Source of the DNA: Gonatopus flavifemur
Taxonomy: Eukaryota > Arthropoda > Insecta > Hymenoptera > Dryinidae
NCBI GenBank assembly: GCA_018340375.1
Contig: JAFFJZ010000012.1
Location: forward strand, 3,472,001-3,536,000
Length of the DNA stretch: 64,000 nt
Reading direction: 5' to 3'
Shown here: piece after piece, positions 20,189-31,897 of the stretch
How positions within the stretch are numbered: the first letter of the stretch is position 1
How the letters are laid out: every line of letters begins with the position of its first letter
Notes under the pieces: model-generated
The model's input: only the letters and a program-made list of their open reading frames with translations
Databases searched by the model: none
What the model was told of the DNA's origin: nothing
Translations under genes and position numbers: made by a program

Positions 20189-21375
20189 TTAGGTGTACAA
20201 ATAAGTTTCCGCGGTTTTTTATAAAAAATTAGGAATTTATTGTAAAGGAAAAGTACATTACGTTTTATTCAAAGTATTTTCCATCATTTGCCACTACTTT
20301 TCCCCATCTTTCTGGCAACATTCGGATACCCCGTCGAAAAAACTCTTCATCTTTTGACGCTATCCACAAATCTACCCAATTTTTGGTGTCTTCATATGAT
20401 GTGAAGCGCTGCTCAGACAGACCATGTGCCATCGACCGGAACAGGTGATAATCAGAAGGGGCTAAGTCTGGTGAATACGGCGGGTGGGGTAAAACTTCCC
20501 AGTTGAGTGTTTCCAAGTATGTTTTTACCGGCGCCGCAACATGTGGACGAGCATTATCGTGTAAAAGAATAATTTTGTCGTGTCTGGAGTAGTAACGGGC
20601 GCGTTTTTCCTTAAGTGCCCGACTCAATCTCATCAATTGTGTTCGGTAGAGAGCTCCAGTAATGGTTTCGCTTGGTTTCAGCAATTCATAATACACGACA
20701 CCAAGCTGATCCCACCAAATACACATCCATTTTTCGTCACCAGTGACTATACGATGCAAAAAACTCTTTTTTTTATTCCTGGCAAGCAGCATTTCACTCA
20801 TGCATAATCGGCGTTCAACGTCTCTCGGCTTTAGTTCATATGGAACCCAATTTCCTTGTTTTTGAATCATTCCTAACGATTTTAAACGATGTGAAATTGC
20901 TTGTTGAGTCACTTGTAGAGTAAGTGCAAGTTCTTTTTGCGTTTGGGACGAATCTTCCTCCAATAGTACTTCTAATTCCATGTCTTCGTACACTTTCGGC
21001 CTTCCACTGCGTTCTTTGTCTTTAACGTCAAACTCACCGTTCTTAAACTTTTGAAACCATTCCTGACAACTTCTCTCACTTAAAGCAGCTTCACCATATG
21101 CTTCTAGAAGCAATCGATGCGCCTCAGCTGCAGATTTTTTCACATTAAAGAAGTAAATCAAAAGTTCCCGCAAATGATGCTTATTCGGAATAAAACTTGA
21201 CATTTTTGCACGAAAAAAATTACGTGATGCTGATACGGAATCACTAGTACTTTAAGGTTATGGTGTTGCCAGATGACTAAACTTGGGATATTACGTTTTA
21301 CATCTGACAATTTCTCCATAACCTTCTGGTGGGGCCATCTTTTGACAAACCGCGGAAACTTATTTGTACACCTAA
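20189..21375 (-). mobile_element. Mariner with TTAGGTGTAC ends (clean copy)
   Basis: The ends TTAGGTGTACAAATAAGTTT and the inverse at 21356-21375 are essentially perfect. TA lies at 20187-20188 and 21376-21377. It holds one open transposase frame on the minus strand. This is the least decayed of the four copies of this family in the window. Confidence 0.93.
20265..21203 (-). CDS. Mariner transposase, open frame with an in-frame deletion
   Basis: The open frame of 312 codons opens MSSFIPNKHHLREL and shows the two mariner HTH regions. The first (residues ~10-60) includes SERSCQEWFQKFKNG; the linker is RSGRPKVYED; the second is SQTQKELALTLQVTQQAISH. The WVPYELKPRDVERR block follows. The three catalytic aspartates are in VTGDEKW, LLHDNARPH and PYSPDLAPSDYHLF. 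About 37 codons present in the 31898-32492 copy, between GDEKW and CIWWDQ, are absent here, bringing it from the usual ~349 to 312 residues. That shortens the catalytic core between the first and second aspartate, so activity is unlikely although no stop is present. It could still bind the TTAGGTGTAC ends. Confidence 0.9.
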   Translation of the reverse strand: MSSFIPNKHHLRELLIYFFNVKKSAAEAHRLLLEAYGEAALSERSCQEWFQKFKNGEFDVKDKERSGRPKVYEDMELEVLLEEDSSQTQKELALTLQVTQQAISHRLKSLGMIQKQGNWVPYELKPRDVERRLCMSEMLLARNKKKSFLHRIVTGDEKWMCIWWDQLGVVYYELLKPSETITGALYRTQLMRLSRALKEKRARYYSRHDKIILLHDNARPHVAAPVKTYLETLNWEVLPHPPYSPDLAPSDYHLFRSMAHGLSEQRFTSYEDTKNWVDLWIASKDEEFFRRGIRMLPERWGKVVANDGKYFE

Positions 21376-21377
21376 TA

Positions 21378-22655
21378 TTTTATTATAGGTTGCTATAGAT
21401 GTTTTCATTATAATTCATCATGATTAGTGTATAAAGCTTATTATATATTTTAGTAAATTTCAATATAATCGTTTCATTATAAAAGTATATTAGGTTATAT
21501 CAAATTGAATTTCAAAAATAATTATATTTTTCAATACGTCGTATTAGAAAATTTTTACTATACGATTTTTATTATACATTTCTCTCCATGTGTCCAAAAA
21601 TTCAAATTCATAGAGTAGAATTCATATCCTGCAATTTTTCAACTGTTTCCTCTATATATTATTTGTATCTTACGTCCTGTATGTATTATTATGTTATGAT
21701 TTTATGTTTATAAATATACAAATTTTATTAGATTTTATTCTATGTGTGTTCATGAAATGTTATAATGAATTTTTTTTTTGGAATTCATAAGAAGAATTTC
21801 AACAATCTACGTTAACCAATGTTTTGGAACATACACGTCCTAATATTTAATGTTGCTGAAATTTGAATCGTTCATGGAAACGAATTAATAATCGAATAAC
21901 GAAATATTCAGATCCAACCTCAGTTCAAGCCCCAAAATCTCGCAGCACATTCTTTAAACAACGTTTTCACTTTCAACGAGTCAATTTGAGGTGATGAATA
22001 ACGATAGTTTATCATATTGAGTCAAAAATAACAATAAAAAATTGAAAACATCTGAAAGATCCGAATAAATCCGAAAAAACCCCACGTGGGTCGGGTTTTA
22101 AAAAGAAACCCGGGTTTTTTCCAACCCTGGGTTCAATCCTGAACCAATGCTGGCACAAACCAGTGCCAACACTGTTTTAACAACTGTCATCTATTCTGTC
22201 GTACAAATTAAAAAGGCACTTAAGTCACTTTTTTGACGAAAATGAGATTTTGATATCAATCGATTTGGAAGAAAATTCTGAATCTATCTGTCGAAACGAA
22301 AATTAGGAAAGATGAATAGTTTTTGCGTTATTGCGAGTTTTATGCGACGGAAATTCGTTCATCCCTGATGAAAAAAGACCTCGTCTTGGAAAAGTTGTAT
22401 TTGGCGTGAAAAAACGCTCGTTCATCATCAATTTACAACTGAGAGCGAACCTAAGTCGACTTAGGTTCTTCTTGATTTGTCAAAGTGTCGAAGATCAGCC
22501 TTGAATACAAGAAGTTGAAATAGATCAGAACATAAGTTTTTCTTCCGTTGTAAATTGCTCGAGCTGGGCGCTACATTACAACTAGAAAAAGTCCTATGTC
22601 TTGTTCGGCCAACGTGCGGAGAAACCCTTTGACGCTGCAAATATTCCCCACCATT
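21378..22655. other. AT-rich stretch with element ends but no gene
   Basis: TTTCTCTCCATGTG at about 21583-21596 is a solitary end of the CACGGAGAG group. At about 22105-22136, AAACCCGGGTTTTTTCCAAC followed by CCTG looks like the right end of a hAT-type element whose left end I did not find. The part near 21862-21910 resembles 46857-46910 inside the hAT at 46719. A word near 22198 (GTACAAATTAAAAAGGCACT) recurs inverted near 25005-25025, so a larger decayed element may span 22.2-25.0 kb. Confidence 0.4.
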
Positions 22656-22657
22656 TA

Positions 22658-22849
22658 CACAGTAAAAAATTTATCGTCATTGTGTAAAGTGTTAACATTT
22701 GTGTGTGGAATATCTAACATTTAGAGTGTTGATTCAACACGATGGTTGTGTTAACACAAACGACTGTGTTGAATCAACACTCTAGAATGTTAAATATTCT
22801 ACACACAAATTTTAACATTTCACACAATGATGAAAAATTGTTTACTGTG
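22658..22849. mobile_element. CACAGTAAA-ended MITE
   Basis: A compact 192-bp palindrome: CACAGTAAAAAATTTATCG against, inverted, CACAGTAAACAATTTTTC. The inner arms are TTAACATTTGTGTG and GAGTGTTGATTCAACAC. TA lies on both sides (22656-22657 and 22850-22851). Confidence 0.88.
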
Positions 22850-22851
22850 TA

Positions 22852-25072
22852 CTTTTCATATGGGAGAACCTCTGGTTCGAGAAACCATTGAAATTGGACA
22901 AAAATCTGATTGATCGATCAGATTTTTGCCCGATTTAAATGAAATTTGGCGAGAATCAATGAGTTTCTTTAACTGGGGGAAACTAGGGACTTGCTGTTCC
23001 GTGTAGTTTTAGCGGCAAAGGGATTATGTCACATTTATTCATTTATCAGGTTATCGAGTTGATGCATCAATGAATATGTATATTTTAACGTTTGTTAACA
23101 GTACAGAAATCGATTTATTTAACCTTTTGCCTACACACTATATTTTCCATGAAAAGATTTTCAGATCATATTCCCGTTCCAATTACATCAATTTGAACGG
23201 AGTTCTTTTTAATCGATCACCAAAACCCTCAACAACATCACCATGTAATGTTTAACAAGTAAAGAATAATGAATGGAATAACAATTTTTTCCAAAATTCA
23301 CAAGCTGTCTGGGTTAGTGTGAACCACTGACTAGGCAGAGGGTTAGTAAGCAATGAGAAGATTGAAAAACTTGGAAATCATGATAATCTACGCCACCCGA
23401 CTTGGGACTTGACGTGTTTCTTCGCTTGTAAGGCGAACACCACGCGGGCGCTTTTACAAGTAAAATACCCTTGTGTCGACTTGAGTGCTTTTTTCCATTG
23501 TATTGTTCTAAATGAACAAACGCATGTCGTTTTTTTCAGTCCCAATAACAAAAAAGTTGGAATTTTTTTACGGAATCGGAAAGAGAATGATCATTTCCCA
23601 CGTGAAAATTTCTTGCTTGCGCCAATACTGACGATGGAAAATAGATAGGTGCAATGCTGACATCCAAGGCTTGGAAATCTATATCGAGCCAAGGTTGACT
23701 GACAAGTGGCATAATGTTGCACCAATGTTGGGAATCATAATTTCCAATGATCAATCCATCATTGGCTCAAGATTGTGCCAATCATGGTTCATCGTTGTCC
23801 CAATATCGTTTGGACAAAAGAAATTAACTTCATACGAACAATTTCATAGCACGGCTGAATATTAATCCGAACGTTGACAACGTTTAGAAGAAATGAGTAC
23901 CCAATGCAGTGCCAAGCCTGGTCAAAGCTTGGCTCAGGCTAGCCACGATCCTCAATTATACGTCTCCATACAAAAATTCCCGCGTCCAATGTCAAAGCGT
24001 CACCCTTCGGTATTGTTTCCAACGTTCGGTTCGTTTTTCGCAAGCGCTCAACGAACTATGCGGTTGATATACAAGCATCATATAACCTTCTGATTTGAAA
24101 ATTGTTGTCTTCGTCATAGGTCCTTCATCGAAGAAGAGATTTTAGCTGTGCAGACCCATGGACTCGTGGACATCAGAATTTGAATTATACTTGATGTAAT
24201 TGATTTGTAAGGTAACCAGTAATCATTGAGTTATGTTAAACTTATAAACACATCTTGTATTGGATTAATCAAATAAGTTTCTTCGTTTCAATGTATACAG
24301 ATATTCTGTGGCCCTGGTTGTATAAAATATTTCAGGTTCGGGCTGTACTTTTTAACATGTGTGGAGGGGAAGCAATCGATGTCAGGAATATATGCCTCTG
24401 AATTTTTATTATATTTTTTGCAATCGTTCAACATAGAGTTGAACATCGGCACAAAATTGGCTCAACGTTGGCGCGGGATTGTCGCAACATTGAATCAATT
24501 TTCGCCGAATATTGACTCAGTACTATTATAGTATTGACTCAAATTTAGCAGTCAACATCATTTATGTGTAATAAATGATGGTACCTCCTTTAAATGCATA
24601 AAACATTTGACCATTGGCAGACCATAAAAAAATTCGTCTATCAGTCTTGGTTCGTAATGAGTACAAGCATGATCCAATCCTGGATTTAGATCGAGCGACA
24701 AATTCTTTCAAGGGTTGCCAATGATGGCTGATTTGACTGCCTAATCGTACCAATGTTGGTCCGTGATTGGCAGAATACATCAATGGAGCCTGTAACGATG
24801 TTATCATTTCAAGCTTGCACCTTGCTAACCGCCAAGCCTCGGCCAATCTTTGTCAGTGTTGCGCCATCCTAGTGTCAATCGTCAATTTCATCTGGGTTTA
24901 CGTTAAAAATGTTTAAACATTTATTGAAATGATATTTTTCAATGTCTTTTCGTAAGGAAATCGTTTTCGTCGATTATCTCCGTTCGAGGCTGAACAGACT
25001 TAAGTGTCTTTTTAACTTGTACGGCAGTATTGTCAATCAACGTTGGCCCAATATGAATCCCTTACACTGAGA
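22852..25072. repeat. TTGGC-rich degenerate repeat region
   Basis: From about 23640 to 24900 the words TTGGCTCAA, TTGCCAATCA, AACATTGG and their inverses recur many times. The right limit, read inverted (CCCAGATGAAATTGACGATT near 24880-24895), matches CCCAGATGAGAGTCAACGAT at 45833, so both belong to one CCC-ended family. Open frames within it are chance. CTGTCTGGGTT at about 23306 may be another such end. Confidence 0.5.
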
Positions 25073-25074
25073 GA

Positions 25075-25308
25075 AAAAAAATTTTAAACCAAGAAAATAT
25101 TGGATTGACCGAGTCCAATCCGATATTTTCTTGAATCAAGAAAACTTTCTTCAAACGAAGAAAACATTCACTCAGTTTGAAGCTATACAACGTGATGTGG
25201 AGAAAATTTTCTTACCCCAAGTACGTATCTTATTTAGATAAGAAAAAAATTCATATTCTCAGATTAAGAAAATATGTTCTTAGGATTAAGCTAATTTTTC
25301 TCTCAGTT
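25075..25308. mobile_element. CACTGAGAG-ended MITE
   Basis: CACTGAGAGAAAAAAAATTT at the left and, inverted, AACTGAGAGAAAAATTAG at the right, with TA outside (25073-25074 and 25309-25310). The interior repeats AAGAAAATA and TTTTCTT words in both directions. Confidence 0.75.
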
Positions 25309-25310
25309 TA

Positions 25311-27572
25311 CGCTGGGCTGCCACACCTGGCCAAAACCATTGCCCGTGGTTATTATTTGCGGAATCGCTCAGTTTTTACATGGGTTGTGTCAATAACGGC
25401 ACACATTAAACACCGGTACGAACGGTATTATATTTCCAGTACTGAGTTTTATATAAAAAGTTGTTCTCATTTCTATCCTGGGTCAGTACTGTCAAATCAA
25501 CAGCTCCTGCGACGGTGTTTTATATTACGTTAGTATGGGCCCCACACACAATATCCACATGGATTATCGAATAAATTACAATAAAGAGAGAATCAATTCA
25601 TTGATTTTGAAGTTTTTAACTTGAAAATGAAATTCCACCGTCAGAGCTGACGAATCTGCAATTTCGATAAAATCTCCTCGTAAATTGAAATTATACGAAA
25701 CGGACGATTACACAGGTTGGTTAAAGTTAATATATTACCGAGGTGAGACAAAGCAGTTTAATTGTCCATCCTTTTCCCCTCCCTTTCCACACGCGTATAC
25801 GTGTGCATGCAATCCCCTGCACGTATATATATACCCCTGTATACACTTCGAAAAGCAAACTAAAGGGAATTTCACCATTATTTCTAGACACGTATCAAAG
25901 ACGGCAGGTATGCAACAACTATATCGAGTTGGGAGAACTAGGTCAAAACTGGAGAATGGTAGACCACGTTACATTCTTTTAGGACAAATTAACTTGGCTA
26001 CGTCGAGTTCGAAACACCCTCATTTTTCATTCATTACTTCTGATAAAGAGAAAGCATAAAGATTGCATATAGATTCGGGTATCGAATGCCACCTTTACGA
26101 GTATTTTGATTGCTTTTCCCGCTGCACGTCAAACTGCAATACGGAAAATGTATACGAACCTTCTCTCTTCGATGAGAGATCTTTAGCCTCGGGTCTTCAA
26201 ATGATTTTAATATTTCATTTTATCTAACTAGTTTCCAGTGCGAGGCAACGACGGAGAGTTTCCAAATTGGAATTGTACTACGTTTAGATAGAAGAAAATT
26301 CGATTATCAATGAATTCTATATTCTGGTATTAGAAATTAATTTCTCAACAATTATTGCGAACGAAAATTCTGAAATTCTCCCTCATTTTATGAAAGTTAG
26401 GTTGATTTTCAAAACTAAAATAGTACAAGTCTGTCCCCGCAAAATCATTGAAAAATTTCAATTTGACTAACATATGACCCTTGACAACGGATAAATGGAA
26501 CGAACTCGAACGAACAATCATTCTCATTCATCATTTCGTTATTGAAAATGGTTTATTTGGCATTGATCAATTTTCAACTTCAGTTTCATTGAAATCGTAC
26601 CTGTGTAATTAATTTTCGAAATTGAGTTCCTTTGAAGTATTACCACCCTCAGAAGTCGAAAGATTAACAAAACCTATATAATTATTCGAATAACGAACGA
26701 GATCAAATTTCAAATGAAAATTTTTCAAAATATCATCACGTTTGTGATAAACTTATGGAATTCGTTTGACTTACTTCGCGCAAAGATTTCATAATTCGAG
26801 TTTAATTTGCATTTGCACGTGATTAAACATGTATTAAACGTGCACCTACTACATCATCCATTATACAACGTCATAGTTAAATTCGTGTGATAATGGATTC
26901 GAAGGGATAAGAATTATTATGTATATTTCACAAATGCGAAGAGAAACTACGGTTCGAAATTTCCTGTGATTCCCGAGAATGCGCGGTACGTACGAGCGAT
27001 GATAACGATATGCGAATCCATTATTGTAAGGCAAATTGGTACACGACATCTGTAGAACCGTGATGTATAACGTTCGTGTCGAATTGGAATGGATGATTAC
27101 CGAAATGAAATATCAAAATGAATCGACGAATTCAGATTATTCGATCTCACTTCGAGGGGAGAAATATTAATGAAGCTGAAACTAGCGGCAAAAATCTGGC
27201 ATCCAATTGATGATCAATTACTTCAGTGGCAAAACCGCTTAGTCAATGAAAGCCACTTGATCAATTCCTGATATGAAAAATATTCGAATCAGACATTATA
27301 ACAATAGGCTGATAGTTTTTGGTCTCTAATTTCAGCTTTATGAAATATTCAAGTGGTAAATTATCATAGAAAAATAAATGATCATGTTGAGTATCGAATC
27401 GAAGGTTCCCGCACGACACGCGAGGGATACTAAGTTGTATTGTTGGGTTAATGGAGGTTCAATTAGGATAACGTTTATTGCATTTGCGTAACAAGCTTCT
27501 CCATTCTCTCAAGCGTTGCATGTATTTATGAAACGACGACATTAAGGAGGTAGAATTCGAAAGATAATTCGA
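25311..27572. other. Intergenic or intronic DNA without recognised genes
   Basis: Mixed-complexity DNA. Frames of 118-124 codons near 25177-26059 start inside a repeat or lack any family resemblance. No element ends were found. It could be intronic DNA of a host gene whose exons lie outside. Confidence 0.4.
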
Positions 27573-27629
27573 TTAAGAGGATACCAAAGTTACCATCAGA
27601 GCACGCCCATGTGGAAATTGCCGGAGTTG

Positions 27630-28740
27630 ACAAATCGCCCAGTACTGGAAAGGTTGTATTTGCCAGACTTCGGCGAAAACAACTGTTCCTGTTCAGGCCC
27701 ATTACTGTTTTTCAACTGGTTGTACATGTTCGACGGAGTTGAGACGGTATTGGTTGGCGTGGACAGACAGTGTTGGGCCATTAATGCATCAATACTGGCC
27801 GGAAAATACACGGATCGTAGTGTAACGAAGCCGCGCTAGTACTGTGCCAGAGTTAGGATAACCATTCAATATATCCAATAGGCGATCGAGTGCCAGGATC
27901 GGTAGGGCAATGGCTAACTACAAAATCGGTAGTCGAACTACGTTAAAATTATGTCCATGGGAATCCGGCTGTTATGGTAAACCAAAGCGGCGCCAGTACT
28001 GAGCCAGAGTGCGGATTACTATTTCATAGATTTGATAGCCGACTATATGCCAGTGTCAATATGGCACTGGCTGACTACGAAATCGATGTTGTATTGTCGT
28101 TAAAATCAATTCATTATGACAAATGGCGTGGTACTGGCGAGGTTGTATTTGCCAAAGTTCGGCAAAAACAACTGTGCCTGTTCAGAATCATTACCGTTTT
28201 TCAACTGTCGCCGAACATTCGCAAAATTTCAGCCGGTATTGGCTCGCGTGGACAGACGGTATAGGGTCAGTATCGAATGAATACTGTCTGGACAATACCC
28301 AGAATTTCGAGAAACGGTACCGCGCCAGTATTCAGCCAGAGTCGGTATTATCATTCCATATGTACAACAGACGGCAATATGCCAGTAATGATATGACTCT
28401 GGCTGACTACAAAATCGATAGTCGATTGATGTCGCAATTATGATCTTGGCAACTCGGCTGTTGTGGTCAGCCGGAGTCGCGCCAGTATTGAGCCAGAGTT
28501 GGTATTATGATTCAATATGTTCGATAGACGACATGGTACCAGTATTGGTGGGACTCTGGTTGACTACGGAATCGGTAGTCGATTGACATTAAAATCACGA
28601 TCTTGGCAACTTGATTTTTGTAGTGAGCCGGAGTCGCACCAGTATCAAGACAGAGTTGGTATGATTATTCAATACGTTCGATAGAGAACAACGAACCAGT
28701 ATTGGTAGAATCTTGTTTCACTACGGAGTCTATGGTAAAT
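27630..28740. repeat. Satellite-like tandem array, unit about 157 bp
   Basis: The core GCGCCAGTA(C/T)TGAGCCAGAG recurs, with variation, at about 27830, 27990, 28322, 28479 and 28636. The unit continues with GGTATTATnATTCAATATGT, CGATAG, ATGCCAGTA, GACTCTGGCTGACTACGAAA and TCGGTAGTCGATTG. The spacing of clear neighbours is 156-158 bases. Units have drifted, and the first and fourth differ most. The open frames across it are by-products. Confidence 0.8.
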
Positions 28741-28794
28741 TGCGTGACTTCAAGGGAATTGGTGCAATAAATGGGAATTTAAGTGGTCCGTTGT

Positions 28795-28985
28795 CAACTC
28801 GGAGATTAGCTGATGTGATACAGACTCTGTTTCTCACTCGCAGGTCCCGGGTTCAATCCTTGCCCAGTGAACTTTCATGAAACCACTTCCAAAGCGTCTT
28901 TCTCAGATAACGGTGATGAGGAAAATAGATTCACAAAGTTTTGAAAGTTCAAATTCAATGTATTTTTTTTTTTTTACTTGAAATA
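28795..28985 (+). mobile_element. tRNA-derived SINE-like segment
   Basis: An A-box-like TAGCTGATGTGA (about 28807-28818) and an exact pol III B box, GGTTCAATCC (28850-28859), lie about 30 bases apart. After a unique tail comes a T-run at about 28963-28976. Tail limits and target duplications are not clear, so the boundaries are approximate. Confidence 0.45.
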
Positions 28986-29338
28986 TAACTCCGGGGATCT
29001 CTAATTACCAGCACTGTGCCAGTACTGGGTCGGGTCTGAATTGCTACGTAGGATGTATTATTTTGACCCTCTACCACTTCTCATCCAGTACTGGCCGAAC
29101 AACTGATTCTGTTGCAATGCCAGAGTTCCACCATAGTAGGCACACACCAAATATCGCTACCGACGTGGTGGTAAATGTTTTACTGGCCCTTATGTAAAAT
29201 GATGTTATCATTCCGACTCCTTGCCAGTACCGTCCAAACCACTGGCCCCATAAGGGCAAGGTTGGATTTGCCAGTACTGGCAACTCTGGCAACAGTACCG
29301 CGCCAATAGCGGCCCGTGTGTACATTTCCACATGGGCG

Positions 29339-29784
29339 TTTTCTTGCACTAAAATACTCGAAACTGGACTCATAAAGAAATCTGAAATTTTTAGGAATGA
29401 TTCTTTGAGACCTAATCTAGGTCTGTACAGAGCCCAAATTTTTCTTCCCAAATTCAAAATTTGGGCTCTGTACAGACCTACACTGTCAGAAATATTATGA
29501 AGTTTTTTTCAATACCGTACATGAATTCAGGTTAATACACATTTTACATTAAATTTAATGTACCAAAACATTGAAAAAATATAGATTTTGCTATAGTTTA
29601 CATTAAATTTAATGTAAAATGTGTATGAAACTCAATTCATGCGCGTATTTGAAAAAAACTTCCAGCAAATACATTAAAATTAATGCAGAAATTTCTAACA
29701 GTGTAGATTAGGTCTCAAAGAATCATCCCTAAAAATTTCAGATTTCTTTATGAGTCCAGTTTCGAGTATCTTAGTGCAAGAAAA
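29339..29784. mobile_element. TTTTCTTGCACTA fold-back in the piggyBac-type element, CG duplication
   Basis: The two arms (TTTTCTTGCACTAAAATACT and its inverse) continue through GAAACTGGACTCATAAAG and GATTCTTTGAGACCTA. CG lies at 29337-29338 and 29785-29786. The opposite terminal repeat of the host element reads GAGCACGCCCATGTGG with a single CG, an internal record of the empty site. The element itself is split by another MITE at 29481-29703. Confidence 0.85.
29481..29703. mobile_element. CACTGT-ended MITE, innermost of three
   Basis: CACTGTCAGAAATATTATG against, inverted, CACTGTTAGAAATTTCTG, with TA outside (29479-29480 and 29704-29705). Removing it with one TA rejoins the host arm word GACCTAGATTAGG, which pairs with the other host arm near 29410. 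The inner arms carry TACATTAAATTTAATGTA in both directions. Confidence 0.87.
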
Positions 29785-29817
29785 CGTGCTCGGATGGCAA
29801 CTCTGGTATCCTCTTAA

Positions 29818-31554
29818 GCGTTTCGTTCGCTGTACGACAATTTTTGCGAGGCGAGGAAAAAAAGGTGGAATATGGAAGTGGAATAAATGCATTGGAACGT
29901 TGATATGGAAGACGTTGGACATAAACTAACGAGGTAATGAGTTCTCGAAGAACTTATTTTCCCTCGTACGTTCGAGGATGGCGAGGAGACGGTAGGTGAA
30001 GTGTATATTAGATAAAGCCAAGATTCTCGCCGTGAAAGAAGTAGAGACAATAAAGGTTCACGTAGTCGACAAAATAACTCACCATCCCGGAGATGAAGAC
30101 TTGAAAAATTTTCATCTCTAAATCGTGGTGTGTAGGATAGAAGAAAACTCAAGGGAAACCTCCTCCTATTCGTTCAACTTTATATTCCACACCCCATATG
30201 TTTTCGTATATCCAGAACGGAAAATAGCTTACAATACACATAAGACCTATCTATTTTTTTCCTTCTCAACGATATACACGTAGGGAACCTATTATTCATA
30301 CGCTATGCCAACGCGTCAAACCATTCACCGCCTCTTTTTCCTTACCTTTATACTTGAAAACGTTTTACCACTTTTACCACCTTTTCCCCTATAAAATAAA
30401 TACTGCGAGGAAACGAGTCACGAAGCAAACTTGGCTAGGAATTTAGAAATTCGAGTTAAGAAAGAGCATAACGAGACTCACTCGAGATTGTAATCTATCG
30501 ACAAAAGAAAAAAACGTAATAACGTGGAGAACGAAAATTAAAACTTATGAATAAGCTTTGCCTACGGTTAAATTGGAAAAAGGAATCGTTTTGAAAATCC
30601 AAATTACAGGGATTAAAAATAGAAATTTTAGCTTTCCGTGTAGATATTGAAAGAAAGAGTAGAATTAAAATTACGATCTTCATTCGCGGGGAGAAGACAA
30701 TGTAATAAAACGAACATAATTACTGATAAAAAAGAAATGGAAATGAAAGGGTAGCGCAATGAAATTACCATCATGGATCGTAATTTTTCCAACCGACGTG
30801 AAACGATTATCTTCTTCTTCCTGTCTACGGAGAGTGTAAATTTTTAATTCTTTCTGTCTTTGAATGTCATGTTGTATGATATTCAATTCCAATCGCGTAA
30901 TGCCCAAATTTGATGCTGGTGAGAACGAATTTCCACGAAGAAACAGAGAACTCTATTTGACGAATTTTGTCTGTAAACAATAGGTAAACATGAGGTGTCA
31001 ACCAAACCAAAAAAACGAAAAATATGTATCAAAGTATCACAGATAATTCTTTCATATCTCAAACTGGAGGAGAATAATAATCCTTGGACAATGAGGATGG
31101 TAAGAGGAAAGTGTGTTACATGCAAAGAGGATGGTTGAAGTAGCGAAAGGGTGAGAGTGCGGGAACGAAATTCCCACGACAGTTCGTACGTACATATGTG
31201 AGTCTAACGTGTACATCCCTTTATCTCTGCGATATATGTATGTAAAAGGGGTAATTAGTTAGTATCGATTCACGCTGAGAATGGCACCGATAATCGACTT
31301 TGCACAGCTCCCTTCGCACCTATCTTCCGAAACGATGTCGTAATAGTCCGATATTTTAGGTATTCTAATAACAGATTATTTTCATCTTGGATAATTCAAA
31401 TCGATCGTTCAATGCGATTACGAACTACGCTCTCGAGGGGAAAACGCTGCGTGATCTCTAATGATAATGATACATTAATTAGTTGAGAATATGAACATTT
31501 TTATAACCTTTTTAATGTACGTGAAACGAGGTTTTGATAATAAACTTCGTAACT
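29818..31554. other. Intergenic or intronic DNA, nothing recognised
   Basis: Purine-rich, mixed-complexity sequence with only chance open frames up to 112 codons. No inverted ends, RNA genes or protein families were seen. Confidence 0.4.
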
Positions 31555-31556
31555 TT

Positions 31557-31758
31557 CCAGGCAGCAAAGTGCTAGAAAATTTTGCAACAACCCCCCCACA
31601 ACACGGAGCAACTGTTGTTGGGAAATGCAGCAAACTTGAAAGTTGTTGTCATGACGCAGTTTTATGACACGTGACATCAAACAATCCTCCAACAACAAAA
31701 CACAAACTGGTGCAGCAACACTGAAGGGACAGTTGCTCTACAACTTTTGCTGTCAGGG
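31557..31758. mobile_element. CCC...GGG MITE with TT duplication
   Basis: The left end CCAGGCAGCAAAGTGCTAG has lost one C relative to the inverted right end CCCTGACAGCAAAAGTTG. TT is at 31555-31556 and 31759-31760. The interior repeats CAACAAC, GTTGTTG and GCAGCAA words. Confidence 0.65.
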
Positions 31759-31770
31759 TTAGTCTCTCTA

Positions 31771-31897
31771 CCCAGCCAACCATGGATTGATTCCAATTAT
31801 TGGTCAATTCGATTGATTCCAATGACATTTGATAATAACTGATGAATTATTTGGGAATTATGTAGGATCTTCATCCACGGAGAAAAATTATCCCCCC
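31771..31897. repeat. Left end of a CCCAGC element, cut by a junction
   Basis: CCCAGCCAACCATGG preceded by TA begins a TTGATTCC-rich stretch. It ends at a CACGGAGAAAAATTATCC word that abuts the truncated mariner at about 31897. A related inverted end (CCCAGCTGACCA) lies at about 43917. Confidence 0.45.

Larger units (their letters stand above)
27577..29813. mobile_element. piggyBac-type non-autonomous element at TTAA
   Basis: The ends GAGGATACCAAAGTTACCAT and, inverted, GAGGATACCAGAGTTGCCAT extend into (C/A)GAGCACG and, beyond an insertion, CCCATGTGGAAAT on both sides. TTAA is at 27573-27576 and 29814-29817, the duplication made by piggyBac-type transposases. The interior is a 157-bp tandem array, a SINE-like segment and a CCAGTACTGG-rich part; no transposase is present. 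The ends do not begin with the usual CCC/CCY of piggyBac, so the superfamily call rests on TTAA. Confidence 0.75.

Noticed and set aside
23409..24093. Cluster of open frames on both strands
   Set aside because: They sit in the TTGGC-rich degenerate repeat; frames overlap on opposite strands and lack domains.
25177..26059. 118- and 124-codon frames
   Set aside because: The first starts inside a MITE; neither has a recognisable domain.
27596..28443. Open frames of 76-106 codons in a row
   Set aside because: By-products of the ~157-bp tandem array, whose unit does not keep a common frame.
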